Shown: positions 35,729-43,726 of the stretch, piece by piece
How the letters are laid out: every line of letters begins with the position of its first letter
How positions within the stretch are numbered: the stretch's first letter is position 1
From: JAYYZW01 sp036339995
GTDB lineage: Bacteria; Pseudomonadota; Gammaproteobacteria; Ga0077536
Reading direction: 5' to 3'
NCBI GenBank assembly: GCA_036339995.1
Contig: JAYYZW010000119.1
Span: forward strand, 8,035-72,034
DNA: 64,000 nt
The notes under the pieces: generated by a model
What the model was told of the DNA's origin: nothing
Seen by the model: the letters and a program-made list of their open reading frames with translations, nothing else
The model's database searches: none
Program-made: the position numbers and the translations under genes

Positions 35729-36349
35729 ATGTTTACGGGAATTATCGAAGCGACCGGCACCGTCGCACAGATGCAAGCAAGGGGCGACGCCATGCGCCTG
35801 CGCATCGATGCGGGTTCATTCGACTTGAGCGACGTCGCGCTCGGCGATTCGATTGCGGTTTCAGGTCCCTGCCTGACCGTCGTCGAGGTCTCCGCCGCGA
35901 CCTTCGAGGTGGATGTATCGGCAGAGACGCTGGCGCGTACGACTCTCGGTCGGAAACGCCCCGGCGATGACGTCAACCTCGAAAAAGCCCTGCGCTTGAG
36001 CGATCGCCTCGGCGGCCACCTCGTGAGTGGGCACATTGATGGAATCGGCACCGTGACACGCCGTGAGTCGCGTGACGATTACGTTCGATTCGTGACGCAG
36101 GTGTCGCCCGAGGTCGCTGCCTATATCGCTTTCAAGGGATCGATTAGCATGGACGGCGTTAGTCTCACCGTGAACGATACCGGCGATGCCTGCTTCGAAG
36201 TGTTGATCATCCCGCACACACTCGAGCGTACGACGCTGGGATCCTTGGGCGAAAGCGATCTCGTCAATATCGAGGTTGATCTGATCGCCCGATACGTCGA
36301 GCGCTTTGTCAGCACGTCGAAGATCGGGAATGCCGGGAGGGAGGCGTAA
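35729..36349 (+). CDS. ribE: Riboflavin synthase alpha chain
   Basis: Dismutates two lumazine molecules to riboflavin. 206 residues from the ATG at 35729 (MFTGIIEATGTV), the canonical start. Two lumazine-binding barrels repeat the pattern: AVSGPCLTVVE with GGHLVSGHIDGIG, and SISMDGVSLTVND. The family symbol is ribE or ribC depending on the organism. It follows ribD by 20 bp. Confidence 0.97.
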   Translation: MFTGIIEATGTVAQMQARGDAMRLRIDAGSFDLSDVALGDSIAVSGPCLTVVEVSAATFEVDVSAETLARTTLGRKRPGDDVNLEKALRLSDRLGGHLVSGHIDGIGTVTRRESRDDYVRFVTQVSPEVAAYIAFKGSISMDGVSLTVNDTGDACFEVLIIPHTLERTTLGSLGESDLVNIEVDLIARYVERFVSTSKIGNAGREA

Positions 36350-36461
36350 CGCTTGAGCGTGTCATCGACAGCGGCGCCTCCAAGCGAAGCTAAAAGGCGG
36401 ATTGCCGCCGCGTATTCACATGCGAACAGGCGCGAGATGGCCCGATTCGCAATACGGACGA

Positions 36462-36467
36462 TATAAT
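36462..36467 (+). promoter_or_regulatory. Candidate -10 element upstream of ribB
   Basis: A consensus TATAAT 30 bp before the ribB ATG. No convincing -35 sits at 16-18 bp upstream. The 147-bp ribE-ribB gap has no recognisable FMN riboswitch, the usual control element at this position in many gammaproteobacteria. Confidence 0.35.
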
Positions 36468-36496
36468 CGCACGATCACAAAGGCGTAATCGCTGCG

Positions 36497-37606
36497 ATGT
36501 CACTCAATACGACAAAGGAACTTATAGACGAGATTAGCGCCGGCCAGATGGTCATCATCATGGACGACGAGGATCGCGAGAATGAAGGTGATTTCGTCGT
36601 TGCCGCCGCGCACTGCACGGCCGAGCACATCAATTTCATGGCGCGGCACGGCCGCGGCCTGATCTGCATGACCTTGACGGAAGAACGCTGCCGGCGTCTC
36701 AACCTGCCGTTGATGGTTCAGGATACTTTCTATACCCATCGTACGAACTTCACCGTTTCGATCGAGGCCGCGCAAGGGGTTACGACGGGCATCTCAGCGG
36801 GGGATAGGGCGCGCACGGTACAAGCAGCCGTTGCTCCTGATGCGGTCGTTTCCGACCTGGTCCAACCCGGGCATATTTTTCCGCTGATGGCGCAGTCGGG
36901 CGGTGTGCTGACGCGAGCCGGGCATACTGAAGCGGGGTGCGACCTCGCCCGACTCGCAGGGTTCGAGCCGGCGGCCGTCATCGTCGAGATTCTCAACGAC
37001 GACGGTACGATGGCGCGGCGACCCGACCTCGAACAAATCGCGCAGGAGTTCGATCTCAAGATCGGAACGATCGCCGACTTGATACGATTTCGGATCGAAA
37101 ATGAAAAAACGGTCAATCGCGTGGCGGATTCAGAGTTGCCGACGGAGTTCGGCAATTTCCATCTGTACGCTTATCAGGATGCCATTCGCGGCGATGTGCA
37201 CATGGCCATGGTCAAGGGCATCATCGATGCGGACAGACCAACCTTGGTTCGGGTGCACATCTACAATCCGTTCGACGATCTCACGGCGAGCGTCCGTCAG
37301 GACGCCGGCTGGCCGTTGCGGGATGCGCTACGTCGCGTGAATGAAGCAGGCGAAGGCGTGATCGTCGTACTCAGCAATCAGGTCACGAACGAGGACCTGT
37401 TGAGGCAGATTGGGCGGTTTCGAGAAGAAAACGAGGGATCGGCCGAACGGCCGCGAGACAACAAGCCGATGGATTGGCGTCAATTCGGACTCGGTGCGCA
37501 GATTCTGGTCGACCTTGGCGTACGCAAAATGCGGGTCATGAGTAATCCGCGCAAGTATCATGCGATCTCCGGCTTCGGCCTCGAAGTCGTCGAATATGTA
37601 GCCTGA
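36497..37606 (+). CDS. ribB: 3,4-dihydroxy-2-butanone 4-phosphate synthase with degenerate GTP cyclohydrolase II-like domain
   Basis: Makes the four-carbon precursor of riboflavin from ribulose-5-phosphate. 369 residues. The N-terminal RibB domain (about 1-200) is intact: MDDEDRENEGDFVVAA, HRTNFTVSIEA, and the RAGHTEAGCDLARLAG motif. The C-terminal half (about 205-365) aligns in layout with RibA (for example the GLGAQILVDLGVRKMRVMSN region) but lacks the three zinc-binding cysteines of the HSEC...LRCDC motif. It reads VHIYNPFDDL there. It is thus the RibBX-like arrangement known in some proteobacteria. GTP cyclohydrolase II must be supplied elsewhere. Confidence 0.93.
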   Translation: MSLNTTKELIDEISAGQMVIIMDDEDRENEGDFVVAAAHCTAEHINFMARHGRGLICMTLTEERCRRLNLPLMVQDTFYTHRTNFTVSIEAAQGVTTGISAGDRARTVQAAVAPDAVVSDLVQPGHIFPLMAQSGGVLTRAGHTEAGCDLARLAGFEPAAVIVEILNDDGTMARRPDLEQIAQEFDLKIGTIADLIRFRIENEKTVNRVADSELPTEFGNFHLYAYQDAIRGDVHMAMVKGIIDADRPTLVRVHIYNPFDDLTASVRQDAGWPLRDALRRVNEAGEGVIVVLSNQVTNEDLLRQIGRFREENEGSAERPRDNKPMDWRQFGLGAQILVDLGVRKMRVMSNPRKYHAISGFGLEVVEYVA

Positions 37607-37619
37607 CAGGTACGGGACA

Positions 37620-38093
37620 ATGCCAGATGCAACCATTATCGAAGGTCAACTCGTGCTCAAGGCCGAAGCGAACATTGCGATCATCTGCGCACGCTTCAAT
37701 AGTTTTATCGTCGAGCAGCTCGAATCCGGGTGTATCGACGCGCTGCGTCGCCATGGTGTTGCCGGCGAACACCTTACCGTGGTGCGGACCCCTGGCGCTT
37801 TCGAAATACCATTGGTCGCGCAAAAGCTCGCTGGATCGGGCAAATATGACGCCGTGATTGCGCTCGGTTGCGTCATTCGCGGATCCACTGCTCATTTCGA
37901 ACATATCAGCGGTGTCTGTTCACGCGGACTTGCGGCGGCGGCCCGCGATACCGGCGTTCCGGTCGTGTTCGGCGTGCTGACGACGAATAACATTGAACAG
38001 GCGATTGAACGGGCGGGTACGAAAGCGGGAAACAAAGGCGCGGATGCTGCGGTGGCGGCCATCGAAATGATCTCGTTGATGCGGCAACTGTAG
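37620..38093 (+). CDS. ribH: 6,7-dimethyl-8-ribityllumazine synthase
   Basis: Penultimate riboflavin enzyme, forming icosahedral or pentameric shells. 157 residues: IAIICARFNSFIVEQL, the substrate loop TPGAFEIPLVAQ, GCVIRGSTAHFEHIS with the catalytic His, and VPVVFGVLTTNNIEQA. It starts 13 bp after ribB and is followed by nusB after 2 bp. Confidence 0.97.
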   Translation: MPDATIIEGQLVLKAEANIAIICARFNSFIVEQLESGCIDALRRHGVAGEHLTVVRTPGAFEIPLVAQKLAGSGKYDAVIALGCVIRGSTAHFEHISGVCSRGLAAAARDTGVPVVFGVLTTNNIEQAIERAGTKAGNKGADAAVAAIEMISLMRQL

Positions 38094-38095
38094 CA

Positions 38096-38539
38096 ATGGC
38101 CGCTCGGGGAGGACATCGCGCACGGATCCGCGCCCGCAGATGCGCCGTGCAGGCCCTGTATCAATGGCAGATCGCTGGCCACGAACCTTGCGATATCCTC
38201 ACCGAATTCGTGGCCGAGCGCGAACTCATCAGGGTGGACATGGATTATTTCGCAATACTCGTATCGGAAATTCCCACCCAGTTCGATACGCTGCAGGCCG
38301 ATCTTCAGTCTTGTCTGGATCGTGATTGGAAACAACTCGATCCTGTAGAACGCAGCGTTCTGCTGATCGGCGCATACGAGATGCGAAACTGTCCCGAGGT
38401 TCCTTATCGCGTGGTCATCAACGAAGGCGTCGAGCTGTGCAAGATGTTCGGCACGGTTGAGGGACATCGATATGTCAACGGTGTACTCGACAAGTTGGCG
38501 AAGGACCGACGAACACCGGAAATCGCCTCAACAGAATAA
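38096..38539 (+). CDS. nusB: Transcription antitermination factor NusB
   Basis: Helical RNA-binding protein which, with S10, loads on boxA of rRNA operons. 147 residues: basic N terminus ending in ARRCAVQALYQWQ, LDPVERSVLLIGAYEM, and PYRVVINEGVELCKMFG with the closing GHRYVNGVLDKLA. It is tightly linked to ribH and thiL. Confidence 0.97.
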   Translation: MAARGGHRARIRARRCAVQALYQWQIAGHEPCDILTEFVAERELIRVDMDYFAILVSEIPTQFDTLQADLQSCLDRDWKQLDPVERSVLLIGAYEMRNCPEVPYRVVINEGVELCKMFGTVEGHRYVNGVLDKLAKDRRTPEIASTE

Positions 38540-38563
38540 ACCGAAACCCGTCGTTTTTAGCCC

Positions 38564-39523
38564 ATGGATGAGTTCGACCTCATCAAACGATATTTCCAAG
38601 CGCTGGAATCCGCGCGCGGCGATGTAAATATCGGTATCGGGGACGACACCGCAATCGTCGCATGGGATTCAGCGGATGACATGGCGATCGCCGTCGATAC
38701 CCTTGTCGAAGGCGTCCATTTTCCGGCCGGCACGGCGGCCGACGCGGTCGGCTACAAGGCCGTGGCCGTCAATCTCAGCGATTTCGCCGCGATGGGTGCA
38801 ATGCCGCGCTATGCGACGCTCGCCCTGACTCTTCCGCGGGCGGACGCCGATTGGCTCCAGGCGTTCGCGAATGGAATGAATAAGGCCTTGGTGGACGCCG
38901 ACACGGTGCTTGTCGGTGGGGATACGACACGCGGCCCGTTGACGGTCACGGTACAACTCGTGGGTCAATGCGAGGGTGCGCCGATGACGCGTGCGGGAGC
39001 CGAGCCCGACGACGTGATCCTGGTATCAGGAAGTCTGGGTGACGCGCGTGCGGGGCTCAACCTGCTGCGCGGCAATAGGTTTCCGGCTAGCGACGACGAG
39101 TGTGAACTGATTCGACGATTTCTGCGGCCCGAGGCCCGCCTCGAGCTCGGCCGCGTCTGTCGGATACACGCGCATGCGGCCATCGATATTTCCGATGGAT
39201 TGCTCGCCGATGTGGCTCACGTCATGGCGGCCAGCGCTTGTCGCGCGGAACTTGAAATCGAGGCGCTTCCACTCTCCACGGCCCTTGTAACTACCGTCGA
39301 ACGTAGACGCGCCATGCAATATGCAACGGCGGGTGGTGACGATTATGAATTGGCCTTGTGCGTGCCGCCGACGGCTCTCGAACGCGTCCTGGAGGAAGCG
39401 GATCGAATCGCCGTGCCATTGACATCGATCGGGCGCGTAGTCGTGGGTGAGGGCGTTATCTGCCGCGACGCCGACGGTGCGGACGTAACGCCGCGCGCGA
39501 AGGGATACGTCCATTTCGACTGA
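38564..39523 (+). CDS. thiL: Thiamine-monophosphate kinase
   Basis: Final ATP-dependent step to thiamine diphosphate, the cofactor used by the ThDP enzyme at 44.3 kb. 319 residues: VNIGIGDDTAIV (metal and ATP site), DTLVEGVHF, YKAVAVNLSDFAAMGA, LVGGDTTRGPLTVTV, AAIDISDGLLADVAH and TAGGDDYELAL. pgpA, often next, is absent; a convergent DsrE-like ORF follows 29 bp away. Confidence 0.97.
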   Translation: MDEFDLIKRYFQALESARGDVNIGIGDDTAIVAWDSADDMAIAVDTLVEGVHFPAGTAADAVGYKAVAVNLSDFAAMGAMPRYATLALTLPRADADWLQAFANGMNKALVDADTVLVGGDTTRGPLTVTVQLVGQCEGAPMTRAGAEPDDVILVSGSLGDARAGLNLLRGNRFPASDDECELIRRFLRPEARLELGRVCRIHAHAAIDISDGLLADVAHVMAASACRAELEIEALPLSTALVTTVERRRAMQYATAGGDDYELALCVPPTALERVLEEADRIAVPLTSIGRVVVGEGVICRDADGADVTPRAKGYVHFD

Positions 39524-39552
39524 CAAAAGCCGCCCTTCATGCAATAGGCGGT

Positions 39553-39843
39553 CTAGAGCTGAACGAAACCCGCGGACTTTAGTCGTTCGATCTCGTCGGG
39601 CCCATAGGGGACGAACTCGATAAACGGTGGGACTTCCGATTCCTCGAGGCCGAGATTCGCGGCGGAGGCGGCACACATCTTAAAATCAAAAAGGTCGAAA
39701 GCATCGAGTTTTGCCGCGAGGTCGACGATGTTCTGATATTTCGAATAATTCCGGGACGAGAAAAAATCGATGTCGGGGCCGTGAAGCACGAGCACGACTT
39801 TGAGGCTCGCGCGTTCGGCGACGTACGTTTCTTCATAAATCAT
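39553..39843 (-). CDS. DsrE/DsrF-family domain, 5' part cut off by an in-frame stop
   Basis: 96 residues from the first usable ATG. The sequence LKVVLVLHGPDIDF, FKMCAASAANLGLEE (conserved Cys region) and PYGPDEIERLKSAGFVQL matches the soluble DsrE/F sulfur-relay-like fold. The first strand and helix of the fold are not in this ATG-started product. They are encoded immediately upstream in the same frame (KLYFDVIGHRTDEFFALL, ending at the ATG), back to a TAA at 39913-39915. No ATG, GTG or TTG exists in that upstream segment, and the ATG at 39843 lacks a Shine-Dalgarno. The gene is probably broken or uses an unusual start. Confidence 0.6.
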   Translation of the reverse strand: MIYEETYVAERASLKVVLVLHGPDIDFFSSRNYSKYQNIVDLAAKLDAFDLFDFKMCAASAANLGLEESEVPPFIEFVPYGPDEIERLKSAGFVQL

Positions 39844-39912
39844 GTAGGCGCGATCGAGCAGCGCGAAAAATTCATCCGTGCGGTGTCCGATGACGTCGAA
39901 ATATAGCTTGGC

Positions 39913-40074
39913 TTAACTGGCCGGCGCGGGCACGGCAGTCTCCGACGGCGCCTGCGGTAACCGAATCGCGGCGGTGTCGGGCGCCTCGTCCTCGGATGCG
40001 GTAAGAAACAGCAACATGAGAACGACGGCAGCGAATGCCGCTGTCACGACGAGGGTTTTCAAGACTGGGTTCAT
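39913..40074 (-). CDS. Short ORF with membrane anchor, in frame with the DsrE-like ORF
   Basis: 53 codons: MNPVLKTLVVTAAF then a hydrophobic stretch (AAVVLMLLFLTA), then an acidic and Pro/Ala-rich linker ending VPAPAS and TAA. The reading frame continues without further interruption into the DsrE-like domain downstream. The whole region 40074 to 39553 is 174 codons with a single stop at codon 54. It looks like the signal/anchor and linker of one exported DsrE-like protein. Confidence 0.5.
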   Translation of the reverse strand: MNPVLKTLVVTAAFAAVVLMLLFLTASEDEAPDTAAIRLPQAPSETAVPAPAS

Positions 40075-40201
40075 GGCTGTCGGCGAAACTATCCTGGCGG
40101 GGCGCGATTGGGCGGCTCCGGGACATCCATTTTATTGTTAAAAGTTGCGGTTACGAATGGCTTGCCGTTCCAGCAGCCGGATCGTTCCACATCTCCCTAG
40201 C

Positions 40202-40213
40202 TACTGATAGGTA
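40202..40213. promoter_or_regulatory. Possible TetR-type operator
   Basis: TACTGATAGGTA with TATAC immediately after, about 60 bp upstream of the TetR start. It is a weak, imperfect dyad resembling the TACxGATxGGTA-like boxes bound by several TetR-family repressors near reductase and dehydrogenase genes. Autoregulation is inferred only from position. Confidence 0.3.
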
Positions 40214-40274
40214 TATACTGCCGGACGTCTCATATGGTGGGTGGTGTGTGCACGTGGTGGCGGCGACGGCGAGC

Positions 40275-40913
40275 ATGGCGATCAGGATCCTGGACACAGC
40301 GCAGCTAATGGTCCAGCAGCGGGGTTTTCATGCCTTTAGTTACCGCGATATCGCGGACGAAATCGGCATAAAATCGGCCAGCATTCATTACCATTTCCCG
40401 ACCAAGCCGGATCTCGCCCGCGCGATTCTGGACCGCATCATCGTCGCCTTCGACGCATGCCTCAAAGAACTCGACCTATTGACCGACACGCGGGAGAAAT
40501 TACGGCGGTTCTGCGCGATATTCCTCGATACCTTTCAGGGCGGCGATCGCCTGTGCGCTTTCTGTATGGTCGCGACCGCGCAGGACGGTCTGCCCGCCGC
40601 CGTGCGCGCACGCGTGACCGACTTTTGGCAAACCGGTGAGCTCTGGCTGGAAGGCGTCCTCGAAGAAGGCCACAAGAACGGCCGGCTTGCGTTCTCGACG
40701 AATCCGCAAACGGTCGCGCGGCTGTTCATCGTCGGGCTCGAAGGGGGTATGGTTACGGCGCGGGCTTTCGAAGATCGAGCGCGTTTCATTGCCATTGCGG
40801 ATCACCTCGTGGCATCCGTCGTGCCGCCAGGGGCGAAACCCGAATCACTTAATACGGTCCAACCGGGTGGATGGGCTCGATTGAGCGCCGGCGATTCCAC
40901 GAGCGGTCAATGA
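40275..40913 (+). CDS. TetR/AcrR-family transcriptional regulator
   Basis: 212 residues from the ATG at 40275; a GTG at 40248 behind a GGTGG-like site would add nine residues and is also plausible. The N-terminal helix-turn-helix is classical: ILDTAQLMVQQRGFHAFSYR, then IADEIGIKSASIHYHFPTK. The ligand-binding half has CAFCMVATAQDGLP, a Cys-containing segment shared with repressors that sense reactive electrophiles. It precedes a SoxYZ-like gene and an aldolase cluster on the same strand, 50 bp away, and may control them. Confidence 0.9.
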   Translation: MAIRILDTAQLMVQQRGFHAFSYRDIADEIGIKSASIHYHFPTKPDLARAILDRIIVAFDACLKELDLLTDTREKLRRFCAIFLDTFQGGDRLCAFCMVATAQDGLPAAVRARVTDFWQTGELWLEGVLEEGHKNGRLAFSTNPQTVARLFIVGLEGGMVTARAFEDRARFIAIADHLVASVVPPGAKPESLNTVQPGGWARLSAGDSTSGQ

Positions 40914-40963
40914 TGAAGAGAGTTCGTGAAGCCGGGTAAAGACCGCGGTTAAAGGAGATAGAA

Positions 40964-41773
40964 ATGAGACGCATGTTCGACTTGATCACGACAGTGCTGA
41001 TGATCGGCGCGATCACCGTGGTGTTTCCGGCTATCGCCGAGCAATCGGACGTGGACGCCTGGGCGACCCTGTTGAAACCCCATTATTTCGGTGATGCCGA
41101 ACTCGTGGAAGGGCATTCCATCATCGAGATGAAAACGCCTTACCGCGCGGAGGATGCTGCGTTTACGCCGGTTTCCATCACGGCGAACATTCCGCAGACC
41201 GAAGAACGTTACATCGAGAAAATCTACCTGTTCGTCGAGAAGAATCCCCAGCCTTTGGCCGGTATTTTTCACTTGACCGCAGCGATGGGGCGCGCCGATC
41301 TCGCCATGCGGGTGCGCGTCGATATGTACACTAACGTCCGCGTGGTGGCGGTGCTGAATACCGGCGAGCATCATCTCGTAACGAATTTCGTCAAGGCCCA
41401 GGGCGGCTGCTCGGCGCCGCTGGCCTCGGATTTCGCAGCAGCCATGGAGAAAATCGGCTCGATGCGCTTTCGCACGGTCGGCGACCGCACTGCCGAGGAT
41501 CTCCTCCTCGGCCAGTTCATGCTGAGCCATCCGAACGTCACCGGCATGCAGGAAGACCAGAAAACCCACCTCTTCCGCCCCGCTCATTACGTGAAAACCA
41601 TCAAACTCTATCAGGGTGACAAGCTCCTCATGGTTGCTGAAACCGGGTTCTCCGTGAGCGAAGATCCCACGTTCCGTTTCTTCTTCCGTCCCGATGGTGC
41701 CGCTGAACTGCGTGCGGAAGTAGAAGATTCCAAGGGCCTTTCCTGGGCAGAGACGTTCAAGATCAAAACCTGA
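40964..41773 (+). CDS. SoxYZ-like fused carrier protein (quinoprotein dehydrogenase-associated type)
   Basis: 269 residues, exported: signal peptide MRRMFDLITTVLMIGAITVV ending near AIAEQ. A SoxY-like domain carries the NFVKAQGGCSAP segment, corresponding to the GGCGG sulfur-carrying swinging arm; here the Cys is internal, as in the SoxYZ-like proteins that accompany quinoprotein dehydrogenases. A SoxZ-like immunoglobulin-fold domain (about 175-269, LSHPNVTGMQ, ETGFSVSEDPTFRFFF) is fused C-terminally. The AAAGGAG site fits the ATG. No soxA, B, C or X and no PQQ dehydrogenase are in the window, so the partner is unknown. Confidence 0.82.
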   Translation: MRRMFDLITTVLMIGAITVVFPAIAEQSDVDAWATLLKPHYFGDAELVEGHSIIEMKTPYRAEDAAFTPVSITANIPQTEERYIEKIYLFVEKNPQPLAGIFHLTAAMGRADLAMRVRVDMYTNVRVVAVLNTGEHHLVTNFVKAQGGCSAPLASDFAAAMEKIGSMRFRTVGDRTAEDLLLGQFMLSHPNVTGMQEDQKTHLFRPAHYVKTIKLYQGDKLLMVAETGFSVSEDPTFRFFFRPDGAAELRAEVEDSKGLSWAETFKIKT

Positions 41774-41852
41774 GAAGAATTCGTAAGCACTGATTTTCAG
41801 CAGTCTGAATGCGCTAGAATCCAGCGCAACATTCCACCAAGCGGCTTAGCCA

Positions 41853-42605
41853 ATGACCGGTAATTTCCGCCAACGACTCATCGCCGGCGAAACACTGATC
41901 GGCACCATCGTCACGCTCGAATCCCCCGAGATCGTCGAAGCCCTGTGTCATATCGGGTTCGACTGGCTGTTCATCGAAACCGAGCACTCGCCGCTGCTCC
42001 CGCACGCAGTACAGCAGATCATCCAGATGGCGGCCGACACCCCGTGTGTCGTGCGCCTGTCACGCAGCGACGAAATCTCGATCAAGCGCGCACTCGACGC
42101 TGGTGCAGCCGGCATCATCGTGCCGCAGGTCAATTCGCCCGCACATGCCAGGCTCGTTGTCAGCTATGCGAAATACGCGCCGATGGGAACGCGCGGCATC
42201 GGTCTGAACAGGGCCAGCAAGTACGGTCTTAATTTCGATGACTACGTGGCGAACGCCAACGAGAACACCACTGTCATCGTACAGGCCGAACATATCGATG
42301 CGGTGGAAAACATCGACGAAATCTGTGACGTGGAAGGCGTCGACGCCGTTTTCATCGGTCCCTACGATCTGTCCGCAAGCCTCAACAAGATCGGTCGCCT
42401 GCGTGACCGTGAGGTCCTGGATGCGATGAACCGCGTACGTGATGCCTGCATTGAAAAGGGCGTAAAGCTCGGCGTCTACGGCCGCGGGCCCGAAGAGGTC
42501 GCGCCCTACGAAGCCGAGGGCTATAACCTGCTTTGCTGTGGCGCCGACATTGCGGTATTCGCCGCCGGTGCGAAGCACCTGCTAGAAACTTTGCGCGACA
42601 AATAA
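41853..42605 (+). CDS. HpcH/HpaI-family aldolase
   Basis: Class II pyruvate aldolase of the 2-dehydro-3-deoxyglucarate / 4-hydroxy-2-oxoheptanedioate aldolase type. 250 residues: FDWLFIETEHSPLL (catalytic region), VVRLSRSDEISIKRALDAGA, PMGTRGIGLNRASKYG, VIVQAEHIDAVENIDEI (metal Glu) and VDAVFIGPYDLSASLN (metal Asp). The substrate is not predictable. It is 9 bp ahead of an RraA-fold enzyme that can perform a similar C-C cleavage. Confidence 0.9.
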   Translation: MTGNFRQRLIAGETLIGTIVTLESPEIVEALCHIGFDWLFIETEHSPLLPHAVQQIIQMAADTPCVVRLSRSDEISIKRALDAGAAGIIVPQVNSPAHARLVVSYAKYAPMGTRGIGLNRASKYGLNFDDYVANANENTTVIVQAEHIDAVENIDEICDVEGVDAVFIGPYDLSASLNKIGRLRDREVLDAMNRVRDACIEKGVKLGVYGRGPEEVAPYEAEGYNLLCCGADIAVFAAGAKHLLETLRDK

Positions 42606-42614
42606 GACCTCCGA

Positions 42615-43277
42615 ATGGACGCGGAATTACGAAAGGCGCTGTTGGAACTGGATTGCGCATCGCTCGCAGACGCCGACAAGTCGCTCAGGGTCGTCGATTC
42701 GGCGATCCGTCCGCTCAATCCGGGGCGAAAACTCCTCGGCGTCGCCCGCACCGTGCGCTGTCACGAGGATTTTCTGACGGTGATTAAGGCGCTGGACGAA
42801 TCGCGTCCGGGCGAGATTCTGGTCGTTGATACGCAGGGCGGCAAGCGAGCGGTGGTCGGTGAATTATTTTCGCTCGAAGCGGCCCGGCGCGGCCTGGCGG
42901 GGATCATCGTCGACGGCGCGGTGCGGGACATGCATACCATTCGATCCCTGGACATGCCGGTTTACGCCCGCGCGTTCTGCCCCTGCTCGGGTACGACGCG
43001 CAGCTTGACGGAGACGCAGTGCCAGATTGAATGCGGTGGCGTCCCGGTGGATCCCGGCGACATCGTCGTGGGCGACGAGGACGGCATCGTGATCGCGACC
43101 GAAGAAGAGCTGCACGCGCTGGTCCCGACCGCGATGGAGATCGAGCGCACCGAAGCGCAAGTTCGCGACCGAATGGCGGCTGGAACGGGACTCATCGACA
43201 TGCTCAACTATCGTGAACACGCCGCGGCCGTGGCGCGCGGCGAAGACAGTAAGCTTCAGTTCAAGCTCAACGAATAG
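42615..43277 (+). CDS. RraA-superfamily protein, HMG/CHA aldolase-like
   Basis: 220 residues of the RraA fold used by 4-hydroxy-4-methyl-2-oxoglutarate / 4-carboxy-4-hydroxy-2-oxoadipate aldolases and by RNase E inhibitors. GGKRAVVGELFSLEAARRG and GIIVDGAVRDMHTI contain the active-site Gly-x-x-x-x motif and the Arg-Asp pair of the aldolase class; VDPGDIVVGDEDGIVI is typical. Those residues favour an enzyme over an RNase E regulator. It is next to an HpcH-type aldolase, pointing to a catabolic unit that yields pyruvate or oxaloacetate (inference). Confidence 0.87.
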   Translation: MDAELRKALLELDCASLADADKSLRVVDSAIRPLNPGRKLLGVARTVRCHEDFLTVIKALDESRPGEILVVDTQGGKRAVVGELFSLEAARRGLAGIIVDGAVRDMHTIRSLDMPVYARAFCPCSGTTRSLTETQCQIECGGVPVDPGDIVVGDEDGIVIATEEELHALVPTAMEIERTEAQVRDRMAAGTGLIDMLNYREHAAAVARGEDSKLQFKLNE

Positions 43278-43278
43278 G

Positions 43279-43653
43279 GTGAAGCGCGATCGGGTATCTC
43301 TACTTCGCGTGCCAGCCCTGGTTGGCCTCCTCACCGGATTTGTCATCGATATCGCGCCCGGCATCGAACCCGGAGGCGAGGCTCTGGTACGGGATCTCGC
43401 GCAATGCGCGGCCTTTTTCTTCAATGCCACGAACGCCCGTCCCATGGAAGAATACGAGCGCCTCTATGGAGCGGGTGAACGAGCCGTCAATCGCGCAATG
43501 CAGATTCTCGGGCGCACCACGGTCGACCGCCTGATCGGCGATGCGTCCGTGGAAATGACCGCGGACATGGGTCAGGATTGGAGAAATTTCGGCCGCATCG
43601 AGGCACGCTTAGGTGCGAAGTGCTGGGAGTTGGTCGGTATCGACCGTAAGTGA
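43279..43653 (+). CDS. Unrecognised protein coupled to the RraA-like gene
   Basis: 124 residues from a GTG one base after the preceding TAG. I recognise no family. Features: a short hydrophobic run near the N terminus (VPALVGLLTGFVIDIAPG), a Cys-containing AQCAAFFFNATNARP stretch, then a helix-rich acidic and basic half (MEEYERLYGAGERAVNRAM ... WRNFGRIEARLGAKCWEL). Two cysteines in total. A longer frame to 43213 exists but overlaps the RraA gene. The tight spacing suggests it is the third gene of the TetR-associated operon. Confidence 0.6.
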   Translation: MKRDRVSLLRVPALVGLLTGFVIDIAPGIEPGGEALVRDLAQCAAFFFNATNARPMEEYERLYGAGERAVNRAMQILGRTTVDRLIGDASVEMTADMGQDWRNFGRIEARLGAKCWELVGIDRK

Positions 43654-43726
43654 GGGGAAGGCCGTATCGGTACCGATGCCGAAATAGCGAACGCCTACGG
43701 CGTACCCAGGTGATCGGATATGCGGC

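Noticed and set aside
36350..36496. Possible FMN riboswitch before ribB
   Set aside because: The conserved RFN blocks (AGGGG ... ACCGGCGGT-like) were not found; only a TATAAT is evident.
39529..39551. GCCGCC ... GGCGGT hairpin between thiL and the DsrE-like ORF
   Set aside because: Six-base stem with a 12-base loop and no U tract; too weak to call a bidirectional terminator.
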